The translations under genes were made by a program, and so were the position numbers. This document shows positions 35,947-50,249 of a stretch of 64,000 bases of DNA, in pieces (within the stretch, counting starts at the first letter, position 1; each line of letters opens with the position of its first letter). The notes under the pieces were generated by a model. The model worked only from the letters and a program-made list of their open reading frames with translations. It was not told where the DNA came from and ran no database searches. The DNA is from Bimastos eiseni (Eukaryota > Annelida > Clitellata > Crassiclitellata > Lumbricidae): the NCBI GenBank assembly GCA_959347315.1, contig OY365815.1:682001-746000 (forward strand), in the 5' to 3' direction.

Positions 35947-36288
35947 TAGGTAGGCTTTCTGTGGGTTATTACGCTTATTTGTTATATTGTGGATGTGTTC
36001 TAATAGGCGTTCTATTCGTCCTCATCAAACTCAGCAGCATCGGCACTGCATCGTCGTCATCATCATCCTCACCATCATCATCATCATCATCATCATCATA
36101 ATCATCATCATCATCATCATCATCATCACCACCACCCCAGCCATTACCGCCATGATCACATCCACCAGCACCATTATCATATGCATCATCAGACCTCACC
36201 CGCCATCTGTGATTCTCCCATCAACGAACTGTGCCCGTGCTCAACAATCACCTCGTGATTCGACACCTAACCCTGACCCTGACCCTAG
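35947..36288 (+). repeat. Inter-unit linker 23
   Basis: TCA tract at about 36049-36135 with one TAA (Asp9-Tyr-Asp8). CCCAGCCATT variant, as in linkers 17 and 32. Confidence 0.82.
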
Positions 36289-37697
36289 GCCCTGGCCAAC
36301 AAACATCCATCATACATTAAGGACGCATATGACTTCATAAACAGAATCAGAGACACCACAATAAAACCACACTATATCTTAGTCACAGGTGATGTAACAG
36401 CATTATATACAGATATGAACGTAGATAGAACCATCACTACTGTAAAAGAATTCTTCCGTAAAAATCCAAACACCAACAGACTAGACGCTGAACTCTTAGA
36501 ACTCCTGGAAATAGCAATGAAAACTGATGACTTCTCCTTCTGCAACAAACTCTTCCCACAAATGTTTCGGACAGCTATGAGGGAAGAACCATTGCACGTA
36601 ACTTAGCAAACATGTACCTGTTAGAATTTGACCAAAAAGCAATGGAGGCCTTCCACATTCACCCACTTGACTTCTTCCGGATTCTTGACGATATCTCCTT
36701 TATATGGCCCGGTACTGTCGAGGAGCTAAAACAATATGAGGCATTTCTAAATTCTTTAATCCCTGACATTACAGTAACCTTAACATACAATGACACTGAT
36801 ATTAACTTCCTTGACACAACGATTTCTAGATACACAGACCAGGACAGGACTACACTGCAGACGAGAGTTTATTTTAAACAGACAGACACGCACCAATTAC
36901 TGCACAGCTCATCATTCCATCCCAAACACACATTCACTACCATTCTGAAATGGCAAATTTTAAGATTTAAGAGATTATCTTCATTTAATTTAGAACGAAC
37001 TTCGATTACTCATGTAAGACACTATTTGACAGTCCGATACACAGAGGATATAGCAAACGACTACTAAGGGAAACTAAGACCAACACATGGACCAGACGTG
37101 AAAAGAGTCCTAAAACTAAGAACACCGATAACAAACTCCTCCCTCCCAGTAGTCATTCCGTACAACCCACTATCTATGCGCATATTTTATGAATGGAAGA
37201 AATTCCTCATGCAAGATAATAATACACTGCAGCATTACCGCATAATACCAGCCCACTCTAGAAATAGGAACCTAAAAGAATTACTAGCTCCACGTAAAAA
37301 TAAGCCTATAAAACACACGCAAAATACTAACATAGGTTCAAACAAATGTAACACACCTTCATGCACACAATCATGCCCATACGCAACAGTCTCCAAAACA
37401 TACTCAACCACATACACACGCCGCAAGTACACCATAATCAAGCGACTAGGCTGCCAAGGCACTAACACAATCTACCTAATAACTTGTAGCGCCTGCAACG
37501 AACAATATATAGACCACACACAAGGCAAAGCAGTAGAAGGCCTATTAGAACACATCCACAATATAACGAATCAGCATAATAACCCACTAGCAAACCACTT
37601 CAACTCAAACAACCACTCACTAGAAAATGTTACAGTTATGCCAACAGTCACTGTTGCTGCATTAGAAATGGCTCTTTTCAGGCCAACAGTAATATAA
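36289..37697 (+). pseudogene. PLE remnant, unit 24
   Basis: Segment 1 runs to 36606 (CCAAACACCAAC). Segment 2 (36612-37067, 151 codons) ends in the single TAA arrangement. Segment 3 (37098-37697) is a full 199 codons with GGCAAAGCAGTAG (Ala for Val), shared with units 25 and 26. Confidence 0.88.
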
Positions 37698-37853
37698 TAG
37701 GTAGGCCTTCTGTGGGTTATTACGCTTATTTGTTATATTGTGGATGTGTTCTAATAGGCGTTCTATTCGTCCTCATCAAACTCAGCAGCATGGGCACTGC
37801 ATCGTCGTCATCATCATCCTCACCATCATCATCATCATCATCATCATCATCAT

Positions 37854-37885
<32 letters not shown>

Positions 37886-38042
37886 CCACCCCAACCATTA
37901 CCGCCATGCTCACATCCACCAGCACCATTATCATATGCATCATCAGACCTCACCCGCCATCTGTGATTCTCCCATCAACGAACTGTGCCCGTGCTCAACA
38001 ATCACCTCGTGATTCGACGCCTAACCCTGACCCTGACCCTAG
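37698..38042 (+). repeat. Inter-unit linker 24
   Basis: The longest TCA tract in the window, about 37801-37888 (Asp10-Tyr-Asp9 on the minus strand). GCATGGGCAC variant, shared with linker 26. Confidence 0.82.
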
Positions 38043-39444
38043 GCCCTGGCCAACAAACATCCATCATACATTAAGGACGCATATGACTTCATAAACAGAA
38101 TCAGAGACCCCACAATAAAACCACACTATATCTTAGTCACAGGTGATGTAACAGCATTACATACAGATATGAACGTAGATAGAACCATCACTACTGTAAA
38201 AGAATTCTTCCGTAAAAATCCAAAAACCAACAGACTAGACGCTGAACTCTTAGAACTCCTGGAAATAGCAATGAAAACTGATGACTTCTCCTTCTGCAAC
38301 AAACTCTTCCCACAAATGTTTCGGACAGCTATGAGGGAAGAACCATTGCACGTAACTTAGCAAACATGTACCTGGTAGAATTTGACCAAAAAGCAATGGA
38401 GGCCTTCCACATTCACCCACTTGACTTTTTCAGGTTTCTTGACGATATCTTCTTCATATGGCCCGGTACTGTCGAGGAGCTAAAACAATATGAGGCATTT
38501 CTAAATTCTTTAATCCCTGACATTACAGTAACCTTAACATACAATGACACTGAAATTAACTTCCTTGACACAACGATTTCTAGATACACAGACCAGGACA
38601 GGACTACACTGCAGACGAGAGTTTATTTTAAACAGACAGACACGCACCAATTACTGCACAGGTCATCATTCCATCCCAAACACACATTCACTGGCATTCT
38701 GAAATCCCAAATTTTAAGATTTAAGAGATTATCTTCATTTAATTTAGAACGGACTTCGATTACTCATGTAAGACACTATTTGACAGTCCGTTACACAGAG
38801 GATATATAGCAAACGACTACTAAGGGAAACTAAGACTAACACATGGACCAGACGTGAAAAGAGTCCTAAAACTAAGAACACCGATAACAATCTCCTCCCT
38901 CCCAGTAGTCATTCCGTACAACCCACTATCTATGCGCATATTTTATGAATGGAAGAAAATCCTCATGCAAGATAATAATACACTGCAGCATTACCGCATA
39001 ATACCAGCCCACTCTAGAAATAGGAACCTACAAGCTCCACGTAAAAATAAGCCTATAAAACACACGCAAAATACTAACATAGGTTCAAACAAATGTAACA
39101 CACCTTCATGCACACAATCATGCCCATACGCAACAGTCTCCAAAACATACTCAACCACATACACACGCCGCAAGTACACCATAATCAAGCGACTAGGCTG
39201 CCAAGGCACTAACACAATCTACCTAATAACTTGTAGCGCCTGCAACGAACAATATATAGACCACACACAAGGCAAAGCAGTAGAAGGCCTATTAGAACAC
39301 ATCCACAATATAACGAATCAGCATAATAACCCACTAGCAAACCAATTCAACTCAAACAACTACTCACTAGAAAATGTTACAGTTATGCCAACAGTCACTG
39401 TTGCTGCATTAGAAATGGCTCTTTTCAGGCCAACAGTAATATAA
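38043..39444 (+). pseudogene. PLE remnant, unit 25
   Basis: Segment 1 runs to 38360 (FRTAM), segment 2 is 38366-38809 (His-Arg-Ser). Segment 3 (38854-39444, 196 codons) lacks Glu-Leu-Leu but has no TGA, an unusual combination. AACCAATTC and AACTACTCAC are private changes near 39343-39363. Confidence 0.88.
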
Positions 39445-39570
39445 TAGGTAGGCCTTCTGTGGGTTATTACGCTTATTTGTTATATTGTGGATGTGTTCTA
39501 ATAGGCGTTCTATTCGTCCTCATCAAACTCAGCAGCATCGGCACTGCATCGTCGTCATCATCATCCTCAC

Positions 39571-39608
<38 letters not shown>

Positions 39609-39768
39609 CCACCACCCCAACCATTACCGCCATGATCACATCCACCAGCACCATTATCATAAGCATCATCAGACCTCACCCGCCATCTGTGATTCTCCCA
39701 CCAACGAACTGTGCCCGTGCTCAACAATCACCTCGTGATTCGACACCTAACCCTGACCCTGACCCTAG
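39445..39768 (+). repeat. Inter-unit linker 25
   Basis: TCA tract at about 39548-39613 without interruption (Asp12), the only uninterrupted allele between linkers 16 and 33. Confidence 0.82.
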
Positions 39769-41177
39769 GCCCTGGCCAACAAACATCCATCATACATTCA
39801 GGACGCCTATTACTTCATAAACAGAATCAGAGACACTACAATAAAACCACACTATATCTTAGTCACAGGTGATGTCACAGCATTATATACAGATATGAAC
39901 GTAGATAGAACCATCACTACTGTAAAAGAATTCTTCCGTAAAAATCCAAAAACTAACAGACTAGACGCTGAACTCTTAGAACTCCTGGAAATAGCAATGA
40001 AAACTGATGACTTCTCCTTCTGCAACAAACTCTTCCCACAAATGTTTCGGACAGCTATGAGGGAAGAACCATTGCACGTAACTTAGCAAACATGTACCTG
40101 TTAGAATTTGACCAAAAAGCAATGGAGGCCTTCCACATTCACCCACTTGACTTCTTCCGGATTCTTGACGATATCTCCTTTATATGGCCCGGTACTGTCG
40201 AGGAGCTAAAACAATATGAGGCATTTCTAAATTCTTTAATCCCTGACATTACAGTAACCTTAACATACAATGACACTGATATTAACTTCCTTGACACAAC
40301 GATTTCTAGATACACAGACCAGGACAGGACTACACTGCAGACGAGAGTTTATTTTAAACAGACAGACACGCACCAATTACTGCACAGCTCATCATTCCAT
40401 CCCAAACACACATTCACTACCATTCTGAAATGGCAAATTTTAAGATTTAAGAGATTATCTTCATTTAATTTAGAACGAACTTCGATTACTCATGTAAGAC
40501 ACTATTTGACAGTCCGATACACAGAGGATATAGCAAACGACTACTAAGGGAAACTAAGACCAACACATGGACCAGACGTGAAAAGAGTCCTAAAACTAAG
40601 AACACCGATAACAAACTCCTCCCTCCCAGTAGTCATTCCGTACAACCCACTATCTATGCGCATATTTTATGAATGGAAGAAATTCCTCATGCAAGATAAT
40701 AATACACTGCAGCATTACCGCATAATACCAGCCCACTCTAGAAATAGGAACCTAAAAGAATTACTAGCTCCACGTAAAAATAAGCCTATAAAACACACGC
40801 AAAATACTAACATAGGTTCAAACAAATGTAACACACCTTCATGCACACAATCATGCCCATACGCAACAGTCTCCAAAACATACTCAAGCACATACACACG
40901 CCGCAAGTACACCATAATCAAGCGACTAGGCTGCCAAGGCACTAACACAATCTACCTAATAACTTGTAGCGCCTGCAACGAACAATATATAGACCACACA
41001 CAAGGCAAAGCAGTAGAAGGCCTATTAGAACACATCCACAATATAACGAATCAGCATAATAACCCACTAGCAAACCACTTCAACTCAAACAACCACTCAC
41101 TAGAAAATGTTACAGTTATGCCAACAGTCACTGTTGCTGCATTAGAAATGGCTCTTTTCAGGCCAACAGTAATATAA
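39769..41177 (+). pseudogene. PLE remnant, unit 26
   Basis: Segment 1 runs to 40086, segment 2 is 40092-40547 (151-codon type) and segment 3 is 40578-41177 (199 codons). It is a near-copy of unit 24 at 3480 bp spacing. Confidence 0.88.
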
Positions 41178-41330
41178 TAGGTAGGCCTTCTGTGGGTTAT
41201 TACGCTTATTTGTTATATTGTGGATGTGTTCTAATAGGCGTTCTATTCGTCCTCATCAAACTCAGCAGCATGGGCACTTCATCGTCGTCATCATCATCCT
41301 CACCATCATCATCATCATCATCATCATCAT

Positions 41331-41362
<32 letters not shown>

Positions 41363-41519
41363 CCACCCCAACCATTACCGCCATGCTCACATCCACCAGC
41401 ACCATTATCATATGCATCATCAGACCTCACCCGCCATCTGTGATTCTCCCATCAACGAACTGTGCCCGTCCTCAACAATCACCTCGTGATTCGACGCCTA
41501 ACCCTGACCCTGACCCTAG
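41178..41519 (+). repeat. Inter-unit linker 26
   Basis: TCA tract at about 41281-41366 (Asp10-Tyr-Asp8). GCATGGGCACTTC variant. Confidence 0.82.
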
Positions 41520-42930
41520 GCCCTGGCCAACAAACATCCATCATACATTAAGGACGCATATGACTTCATAAACAGAATCAGAGACCCCACAATAAAACCA
41601 CACTATATCTTAGTCACAGGTGATGTAACAGCATTACATACAGATATGAACGTAGATAGAACCATCACTACTGTAAAAGAATTCTTCCGTAAAAATCCAA
41701 AAACCAACAGACTAGACGCTGAACTCTTAGAACTCCTGGAAATAGCAATGAAAACTGATGACTTCTCCTTCTGCAACAAACTCTTCCCACAAATGTTTCG
41801 GACAGCTATGAGGGAAGAACCATTGCACGTAACTTAGCAAACATGTACCTGGTAGAATTTGACCAAAAAGCAATGGAGGCCTTCCACATTCACCCACTTG
41901 ACTTTTTCAGGTTTCTTGACGATATCTTCTTCATATGGCCCGGTACTGTCGAGGAGCTAAAACAATATGAGGCATTTCTAAATTCTTTAATCCCTGACAT
42001 TACAGTAACCTTAACATACAATGACACTGAAATTAACTTCCTTGACACAACGATTTCTAGATACACAGACCAGGACAGGACTACACTGCAGACGAGAGTT
42101 TATTTTAAACAGACAGACACGCACCAATTACTGCACAGGTCATCATTCCATCCCAAACACACATTCACTGGCATTCTGAAATCCCAAATTTTAAGATTTA
42201 AGAGATTATCTTCATTTAATTTAGAACGGACTTCGATTACTCATGTAAGACACTATTTGACAGTCCGTTACACAGAGGATATATAGCAAACGACTACTAA
42301 GGGAAACTAAGACTAACACATGGACCAGACGTGAAAAGAGTCCTAAAACTAAGAACACCGATAACAATCTCCTCCCTCCCAGTAGTCATTCCGTACAACC
42401 CACTATCTATGCGCATATTTTATGAATGGAAGAAAATCCTCATGCAAGATAATAATACACTGCAGCATTACCGCATAATACCAGCCCACTCTAGAAATAG
42501 GAACCTAAAAGAATTACTAGCTCCATGTAAAAATAAGCCTATAAAACCCACGCAAAATACTAACATAGGTTCAAACAAATGTAACACACCTTCATGCACA
42601 CAATCATGCCCATACATAACAGTCTCCAAAACATACTCAAGCACATACACACGCCGCAAGTACACCATAATCAAGCGACTAGGCTGCCAAGGCACTAACA
42701 CAATCTGCCTAATAACTTGTAGCGCCTGCAACGAACAATACATAGACCACACACAAGGCAAAGTAGTAGAAGGCCTATTAGAACACATCCACAATATAAC
42801 GAATCAGCATAATAACCCACTAGCAAACCACTTCAACTCAAACAACCACTCACTAGAAAATGTTACAGTTATGCCAACAGTCACTGTTGCTGCATTAGAA
42901 ATGGCTCTTTTCAGGCCAACAGTAATATAA
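41520..42930 (+). pseudogene. PLE remnant, unit 27 (dimer type A)
   Basis: Segment 1 runs to 41837 (FRTAM), segment 2 is 41843-42286 (His-Arg-Ser) and segment 3 is 42331-42930 with CCATGTAAA. This is the first A monomer of the regular A-B dimer repeat. Confidence 0.89.
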
Positions 42931-43266
42931 TAGGTAGGCCTTCTGTGGGTTATTACGCTTATTTGTTATATTGTGGATGTGTCCTAATAGGCCTTCTATT
43001 CGTCCTCATCAAACTCAGCAGCATCGGCACTGCATCGTCGTCATCATCATCCTCACCATCATCATCATCATCATCATCATCATAATCATTATCATCATCA
43101 TCATCACCACCACCCCAACCATTACCGCCATGATCACATCCACCAGCACCAATATCATTAGCATCATCAGACCTCACCCGCCATCTGTGATTCTCCCATC
43201 AACGAACTGTGCCCGTGCTCAACAATCACCTCGTGACTCGACACCTAACCCTGACCCTGACCCTAG
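42931..43266 (+). repeat. Inter-unit linker 27 (A to B)
   Basis: TGTGTCCTAATAGG variant. TCA tract at about 43034-43113 with TAATCATTATC interruption (Asp5-Asn-Asp-Tyr-Asp8), diagnostic of A-to-B linkers. Confidence 0.83.
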
Positions 43267-44670
43267 GCCCTGGCCAACAAACATCCATCATACATTCAGG
43301 ACGCCTATGACTTCATATACAGAATCAGAGACACTACAATAAAACCAAACTATATCTTAGTCACAGGTGATGTCACAGCATTATATACAGATATGAACGT
43401 AGATAGAACCATCACTACTGTAAAAGAATTCTTCCGTAAAAATCCAAAAACTAACAGACCAGACGCTGAACTCTTAGAACTCCTGGAAATAGCAATGAAA
43501 ACTGATGACTTCTCCTTCTGCAACAAACTCTTCCCACAAATGTTTGGGACAGCTATGAGGGAAGAACCTTTGCGCGTTACTTAGCAAACATGTACCTGGT
43601 AGAATTTGACCAAAAAGCAATGGAGGCCTTCCACATTCACCCACTTGACTTCTTCCGGTTTCTTGACGATATCTCCTTCATATGACCCGGTACTGTCGAG
43701 GAGCTAAAACAATATGAGGCATTTCTAAATTCTTTAATCACTGACATTACAGTAACCTTAACATACAATGACACTGAAATATTAACTTCCTTGACACAAC
43801 GACTTCTAGATACACAGTCCAGGACAGGACTACACTGCAGACGAGAGTTTATTTTAAACAGACAGACACGCACCATTTACTGCACAGCTCATCATTCCAT
43901 CCCAAACACACATTCACTGGCATTCTGAAATCCCAAATTTTAAGATTTAAGAGATTATCTTCATTTAATTTAGAACGGACTTCGACTACTCATGTAAGAC
44001 ACTATTTGACAGTCCGATACACAGAGGATATATAGCAAACGACTACTAAGTGAAACTAAGACTAACTCATGGACCAGACGTGAAAAGAGTCCTAAAACTA
44101 AGAACACCGATAACAATCTCCTCCCTCCCAGTAGTCATTCCGTACAACCCACTATCTATGCGCATATTATATGAATGGAAGAAATTCCTCATGCAAGATA
44201 ATAATACACTGCAGCATTACCGCATAATACCAGCCCACTCTCGAAATAGGAACCTAAAAGCTCCACGTAAAAATAAGCCTATAAAACCCACGCAAAATAC
44301 TAACATAGGTTCAAACAAATGTAACACACCTTCATGCACACAATCATGCCCATACGCAACAGTCTCCAAAACATACTCAACCACATACACACGCCGCAAG
44401 TACACCATAATCAAGCGACTAGGCTGCCAAGGCACTAACACAATCTACCTAATAACTTGTAGCGCCTGCAACGAACAATACATAGACCACACACAAGGCA
44501 AAGTAGTAGAAGGCCTATGAGAACACATCCACAATATAACGAATCAGCATAATAACCCACTAGCAAACCACTTCAACTCAAACAACCACTCACTAGAAAA
44601 TGTTACAGTTATGCCAACAGTCACTGTTGCTGCATTAGAAATGGCTCTTTTCAGGCCAACAGTAATATAA
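43267..44670 (+). pseudogene. PLE remnant, unit 28 (dimer type B)
   Basis: Segment 1 runs to 43584 (TTGCGCGTTACTTAG). Segment 2 is broken by TGA at 43683-43685 in place of the conserved Trp codon after motif C, and by the 2-nt insertion. Segment 3 is open from 44050 (GTGAAACTAAG) to a TGA at 44518-44520; it lacks Glu-Leu-Leu, with recognisable sequence to 44670. Confidence 0.89.
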
Positions 44671-45012
44671 TAGGTAGGCTTTCTGTGGGTTATTACGCTT
44701 ATTTGTTATATTGTGGATGTGTTCTAATAGGCGTTCTATTCGTCCTCATCAAACTCAGCAGCATCGGCACTGCATCGTCGTCATCATCATCCTCACCATC
44801 ATCATCATCATCATCATCATCATAATCATCATCATCATCATCATCATCATCACCACCACCCCAACCATTACCGCCATGCTCACATCCACCAGCACCATTA
44901 TCATATGCATCATCAGACCTCACCCGCCATCTGTGATTCTCCCATCAACGAACTGTGCCCGTGCTCAACAATCACCTCGTGATTCGACGCCTAACCCTGA
45001 CCCAGACCCTAG
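44671..45012 (+). repeat. Inter-unit linker 28 (B to A)
   Basis: GTAGGCTTTCTGTGGG spacer. TCA tract at about 44774-44860 (Asp9-Tyr-Asp8). CCCAGA hexamer in the telomere-like string. Confidence 0.83.
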
Positions 45013-46423
45013 GCCCTGGCCAACAAACATCCATCATACATTAAGGACGCATATGACTTCATAAACAGAATCAGAGACCCCACAATAAAACCACACTATA
45101 TCTTAGTCACAGGTGATGTAACAGCATTACATACAGATATGAACGTAGATAGAACCATCACTACTGTAAAAGAATTCTTCCGTAAAAATCCAAAAACCAA
45201 CAGACTAGACGCTGAACTCTTAGAACTCCTGGAAATAGCAATGAAAACTGATGACTTCTCCTTCTGCAACAAACTCTTCCCACAAATGTTTCGGACAGCT
45301 ATGAGGGAAGAACCATTGCACGTAACTTAGCAAACATGTACCTGGTAGAATTTGACCAAAAAGCAATGGAGGCCTTCCACATTCACCCACTTGACTTTTT
45401 CAGGTTTCTTGACGATATCTTCTTCATATGGCCCGGTACTGTCGAGGAGCTAAAACAATATGAGGCATTTCTAAATTCTTTAATCCCTGACATTACAGTA
45501 ACCTTAACATACAATGACACTGAAATTAACTTCCTTGACACAACGATTTCTAGATACACAGACCAGGACAGGACTACACTGCAGACGAGAGTTTATTTTA
45601 AACAGACAGACACGCACCAATTACTGCACAGGTCATCATTCCATCCCAAACACACATTCACTGGCATTCTGAAATCCCAAATTTTAAGATTTAAGAGATT
45701 ATCTTCATTTAATTTAGAACGGACTTCGATTACTCATGTAAGACACTATTTGACAGTCCGTTACACAGAGGATATATAGCAAACGACTACTAAGGGAAAC
45801 TAAGACTAACACATGGACCAGACGTGAAAAGAGTCCTAAAACTAAGAACACCGATAACAATCTCCTCCCTCCCAGTAGTCATTCCGTACAACCCACTATC
45901 TATGCGCATATTTTATGAATGGAAGAAAATCCTCATGCAAGATAATAATACACTGCAGCATTACCGCATAATACCAGCCCACTCTAGAAATAGGAACCTA
46001 AAAGAATTACTAGCTCCATGTAAAAATAAGCCTATAAAACCCACGCAAAATACTAACATAGGTTCAAACAAATGTAACACACCTTCATGCACACAATCAT
46101 GCCCATACATAACAGTCTCCAAAACATACTCAAGCACATACACACGCCGCAAGTACACCATAATCAAGCGACTAGGCTGCCAAGGCACTAACACAATCTG
46201 CCTAATAACTTGTAGCGCCTGCAACGAACAATACATAGACCACACACAAGGCAAAGTAGTAGAAGGCCTATTAGAACACATCCACAATATAACGAATCAG
46301 CATAATAACCCACTAGCAAACCACTTCAACTCAAACAACCACTCACTAGAAAATGTTACAGTTATGCCAACAGTCACTGTTGCTGCATTAGAAATGGCTC
46401 TTTTCAGGCCAACAGTAATATAA
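45013..46423 (+). pseudogene. PLE remnant, unit 29 (dimer type A)
   Basis: Segments 1 (to 45330), 2 (45336-45779) and 3 (45824-46423, 199 codons) match unit 27 at 3493 bp spacing. Confidence 0.89.
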
Positions 46424-46759
46424 TAGGTAGGCCTTCTGTGGGTTATTACGCTTATTTGTTATATTGTGGATGTGTCCTAATAGGCCTTCTATTCGTCCTC
46501 ATCAAACTCAGCAGCATCGGCACTGCATCGTCGTCATCATCATCCTCACCATCATCATCATCATCATCATCATCATAATCATTATCATCATCATCATCAC
46601 CACCACCCCAACCATTACCGCCATGATCACATCCACCAGCACCAATATCATTAGCATCATCAGACCTCACCCGCCATCTGTGATTCTCCCATCAACGAAC
46701 TGTGCCCGTGCTCAACAATCACCTCGTGACTCGACACCTAACCCTGACCCTGACCCTAG
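46424..46759 (+). repeat. Inter-unit linker 29 (A to B)
   Basis: TCA tract at about 46527-46606, the same Asp5-Asn-Asp-Tyr-Asp8 allele as linker 27. Confidence 0.83.
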
Positions 46760-48163
46760 GCCCTGGCCAACAAACATCCATCATACATTCAGGACGCCTA
46801 TGACTTCATATACAGAATCAGAGACACTACAATAAAACCAAACTATATCTTAGTCACAGGTGATGTCACAGCATTATATACAGATATGAACGTAGATAGA
46901 ACCATCACTACTGTAAAAGAATTCTTCCGTAAAAATCCAAAAACTAACAGACCAGACGCTGAACTCTTAGAACTCCTGGAAATAGCAATGAAAACTGATG
47001 ACTTCTCCTTCTGCAACAAACTCTTCCCACAAATGTTTGGGACAGCTATGAGGGAAGAACCTTTGCGCGTTACTTAGCAAACATGTACCTGGTAGAATTT
47101 GACCAAAAAGCAATGGAGGCCTTCCACATTCACCCACTTGACTTCTTCCGGTTTCTTGACGATATCTCCTTCATATGACCCGGTACTGTCGAGGAGCTAA
47201 AACAATATGAGGCATTTCTAAATTCTTTAATCACTGACATTACAGTAACCTTAACATACAATGACACTGAAATATTAACTTCCTTGACACAACGACTTCT
47301 AGATACACAGTCCAGGACAGGACTACACTGCAGACGAGAGTTTATTTTAAACAGACAGACACGCACCATTTACTGCACAGCTCATCATTCCATCCCAAAC
47401 ACACATTCACTGGCATTCTGAAATCCCAAATTTTAAGATTTAAGAGATTATCTTCATTTAATTTAGAACGGACTTCGACTACTCATGTAAGACACTATTT
47501 GACAGTCCGATACACAGAGGATATATAGCAAACGACTACTAAGTGAAACTAAGACTAACTCATGGACCAGACGTGAAAAGAGTCCTAAAACTAAGAACAC
47601 CGATAACAATCTCCTCCCTCCCAGTAGTCATTCCGTACAACCCACTATCTATGCGCATATTATATGAATGGAAGAAATTCCTCATGCAAGATAATAATAC
47701 ACTGCAGCATTACCGCATAATACCAGCCCACTCTAGAAATAGGAACCTAAAAGCTCCACGTAAAAATAAGCCTATAAAACCCACGCAAAATACTAACATA
47801 GGTTCAAACAAATGTAACACACCTTCATGCACACAATCATGCCCATACGCAACAGTCTCCAAAACATACTCAACCACATACACACGCCGCAAGTACACCA
47901 TAATCAAGCGACTAGGCTGCCAAGGCACTAACACAATCTACCTAATAACTTGTAGCGCCTGCAAAGAACAATACATAGACCACACACAAGGCAAAGTAGT
48001 AGAAGGCCTATGAGAACACATCCACAATATAACGAATCAGCATAATAACCCACTAGCAAACCACTTCAACTCAAACAACCACTCACTAGAAAATGTTACA
48101 GTTATGCCAACAGTCACTGTTGCTGCATTAGAAATGGCTCTTTTCAGGCCAACAGTAATATAA
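46760..48163 (+). pseudogene. PLE remnant, unit 30 (dimer type B)
   Basis: Segment 1 runs to 47077. The Trp-to-TGA change is at 47176-47178. Segment 3 is open 47543-48013, with TGCAAAGAAC (Lys for Asn) near 47962 as a private change; recognisable sequence runs to 48163. Confidence 0.89.
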
Positions 48164-48502
48164 TAGGTAGGCTTTCTGTGGGTTATTACGCTTATTTGTT
48201 ATATTGTGGATGTGTTCTAATAGGCGTTCTATTCGTCCTCATCAAACTCAGCAGCATCGGCACTGCATCGTCGTCATCATCATCCTCACCATCATCATCA
48301 TCATCATCATCATAATCATCATCATCATCATCATCATCATCACCACCACCCCAACCATTACCGCCATGCTCACATCCACCAGCACCATTATCATATGCAT
48401 CATCAGACCTCACCCGCCATCTGTGATTCTCCCATCAACGAACTGTGCCCGTGCTCAACAATCACCTCGTGATTCGACGCCTAACCCTGACCCAGACCCT
48501 AG
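48164..48502 (+). repeat. Inter-unit linker 30 (B to A)
   Basis: TCA tract at about 48267-48350, one repeat shorter than linker 28 (Asp9-Tyr-Asp7). This explains the 3-bp change in dimer spacing. Confidence 0.83.
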
Positions 48503-49913
48503 GCCCTGGCCAACAAACATCCATCATACATTCAGGACGCATATGACTTCATAAACAGAATCAGAGACCCCACAATAAAACCACACTATATCTTAGTCAC
48601 AGGTGATGTAACAGCATTACATACAGATATGAACGTAGATAGAACCATCACTACTGTAAAAGAATTCTTCCGTAAAAATCCAAAAACCAACAGACTAGAC
48701 GCTGAACTCTTAGAACTCCTGGAAATAGCAATGAAAACTGATGACTTCTCCTTCTGCAACAAACTCTTCCCACAAATGTTTCGGACAGCTATGAGGGAAG
48801 AACCATTGCACGTAACTTAGCAAACATGTACCTGGTAGAATTTGACCAAAAAGCAATGGAGGCCTTCCACATTCACCCACTTGACTTTTTCAGGTTTCTT
48901 GACGATATCTTCTTCATATGGCCCGGTACTGTCGAGGAGCTAAAACAATATGAGGCATTTCTAAATTCTTTAATCCCTGACATTACAGTAACCTTAACAT
49001 ACAATGACACTGAAATTAACTTCCTTGACACAACGATTTCTAGATACACAGACCAGGACAGGACTACACTGCAGACGAGAGTTTATTTTAAACAGACAGA
49101 CACGCACCAATTACTGCACAGGTCATCATTCCATCCCAAACACACATTCACTGGCATTCTGAAATCCCAAATTTTAAGATTTAAGAGATTATCTTCATTT
49201 AATTTAGAACGGACTTCGATTACTCATGTAAGACACTATTTGACAGTCCGTTACACAGAGGATATATAGCAAACGACTACTAAGGGAAACTAAGACTAAC
49301 ACATGGACCAGACGTGAAAAGAGTCCTAAAACTAAGAACACCGATAACAATCTCCTCCCTCCCAGTAGTCATTCCGTACAACCCACTATCTATGCGCATA
49401 TTTTATGAATGGAAGAAAATCCTCATGCAAGATAATAATACACTGCAGCATTACCGCATAATACCAGCCCACTCTAGAAATAGGAACCTAAAAGAATTAC
49501 TAGCTCCATGTAAAAATAAGCCTATAAAACCCACGCAAAATACTAACATAGGTTCAAACAAATGTAACACACCTTCATGCACACAATCATGCCCATACAT
49601 AACAGTCTCCAAAACATACTCAAGCACATACACACGCCGCAAGTACACCATAATCAAGCGACTAGGCTGCCAAGGCACTAACACAATCTGCCTAATAACT
49701 TGTAGCGCCTGCAACGAACAATACATAGACCACACACAAGGCAAAGTAGTAGAAGGCCTATTAGAACACATCCACAATATAACGAATCAGCATAATAACC
49801 CACTAGCAAACCACTTCAACTCAAACAACCACTCACTAGAAAATGTTACAGTTATGCCAACAGTCACTGTTGCTGCATTAGAAATGGCTCTTTTCAGGCC
49901 AACAGTAATATAA
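48503..49913 (+). pseudogene. PLE remnant, unit 31 (dimer type A)
   Basis: Segments 1 (to 48820), 2 (48826-49269) and 3 (49314-49913) match units 27 and 29. I saw no extra lesion. Confidence 0.89.
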
Positions 49914-50249
49914 TAGGTAGGCCTTCTGTGGGTTATTACGCTTATTTGTTATATTGTGGATGTGTCCTAATAGGCCTTCTATTCGTCCTCATCAAACTCA
50001 GCAGCATCGGCACTGCATCGTCGTCATCATCATCCTCACCATCACCATCATCATCATCATCATCATAATCATTATCATCATCATCATCACCACCACCCCA
50101 ACCATTACCGCCATGATCACATCCACCAGCACCAATATCATTAGCATCATCAGACCTCACCCGCCATCTGTGATTCTCCCATCAACGAACTGTGCCCGTG
50201 CTCAACAATCACCTCGTGACTCGACACCTAACCCTGACCCTGACCCTAG
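49914..50249 (+). repeat. Inter-unit linker 31 (A to B)
   Basis: TCA tract at about 50017-50096. It is the A-to-B allele with one TCA changed to CCA (CACCATCACCATC). Confidence 0.83.
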
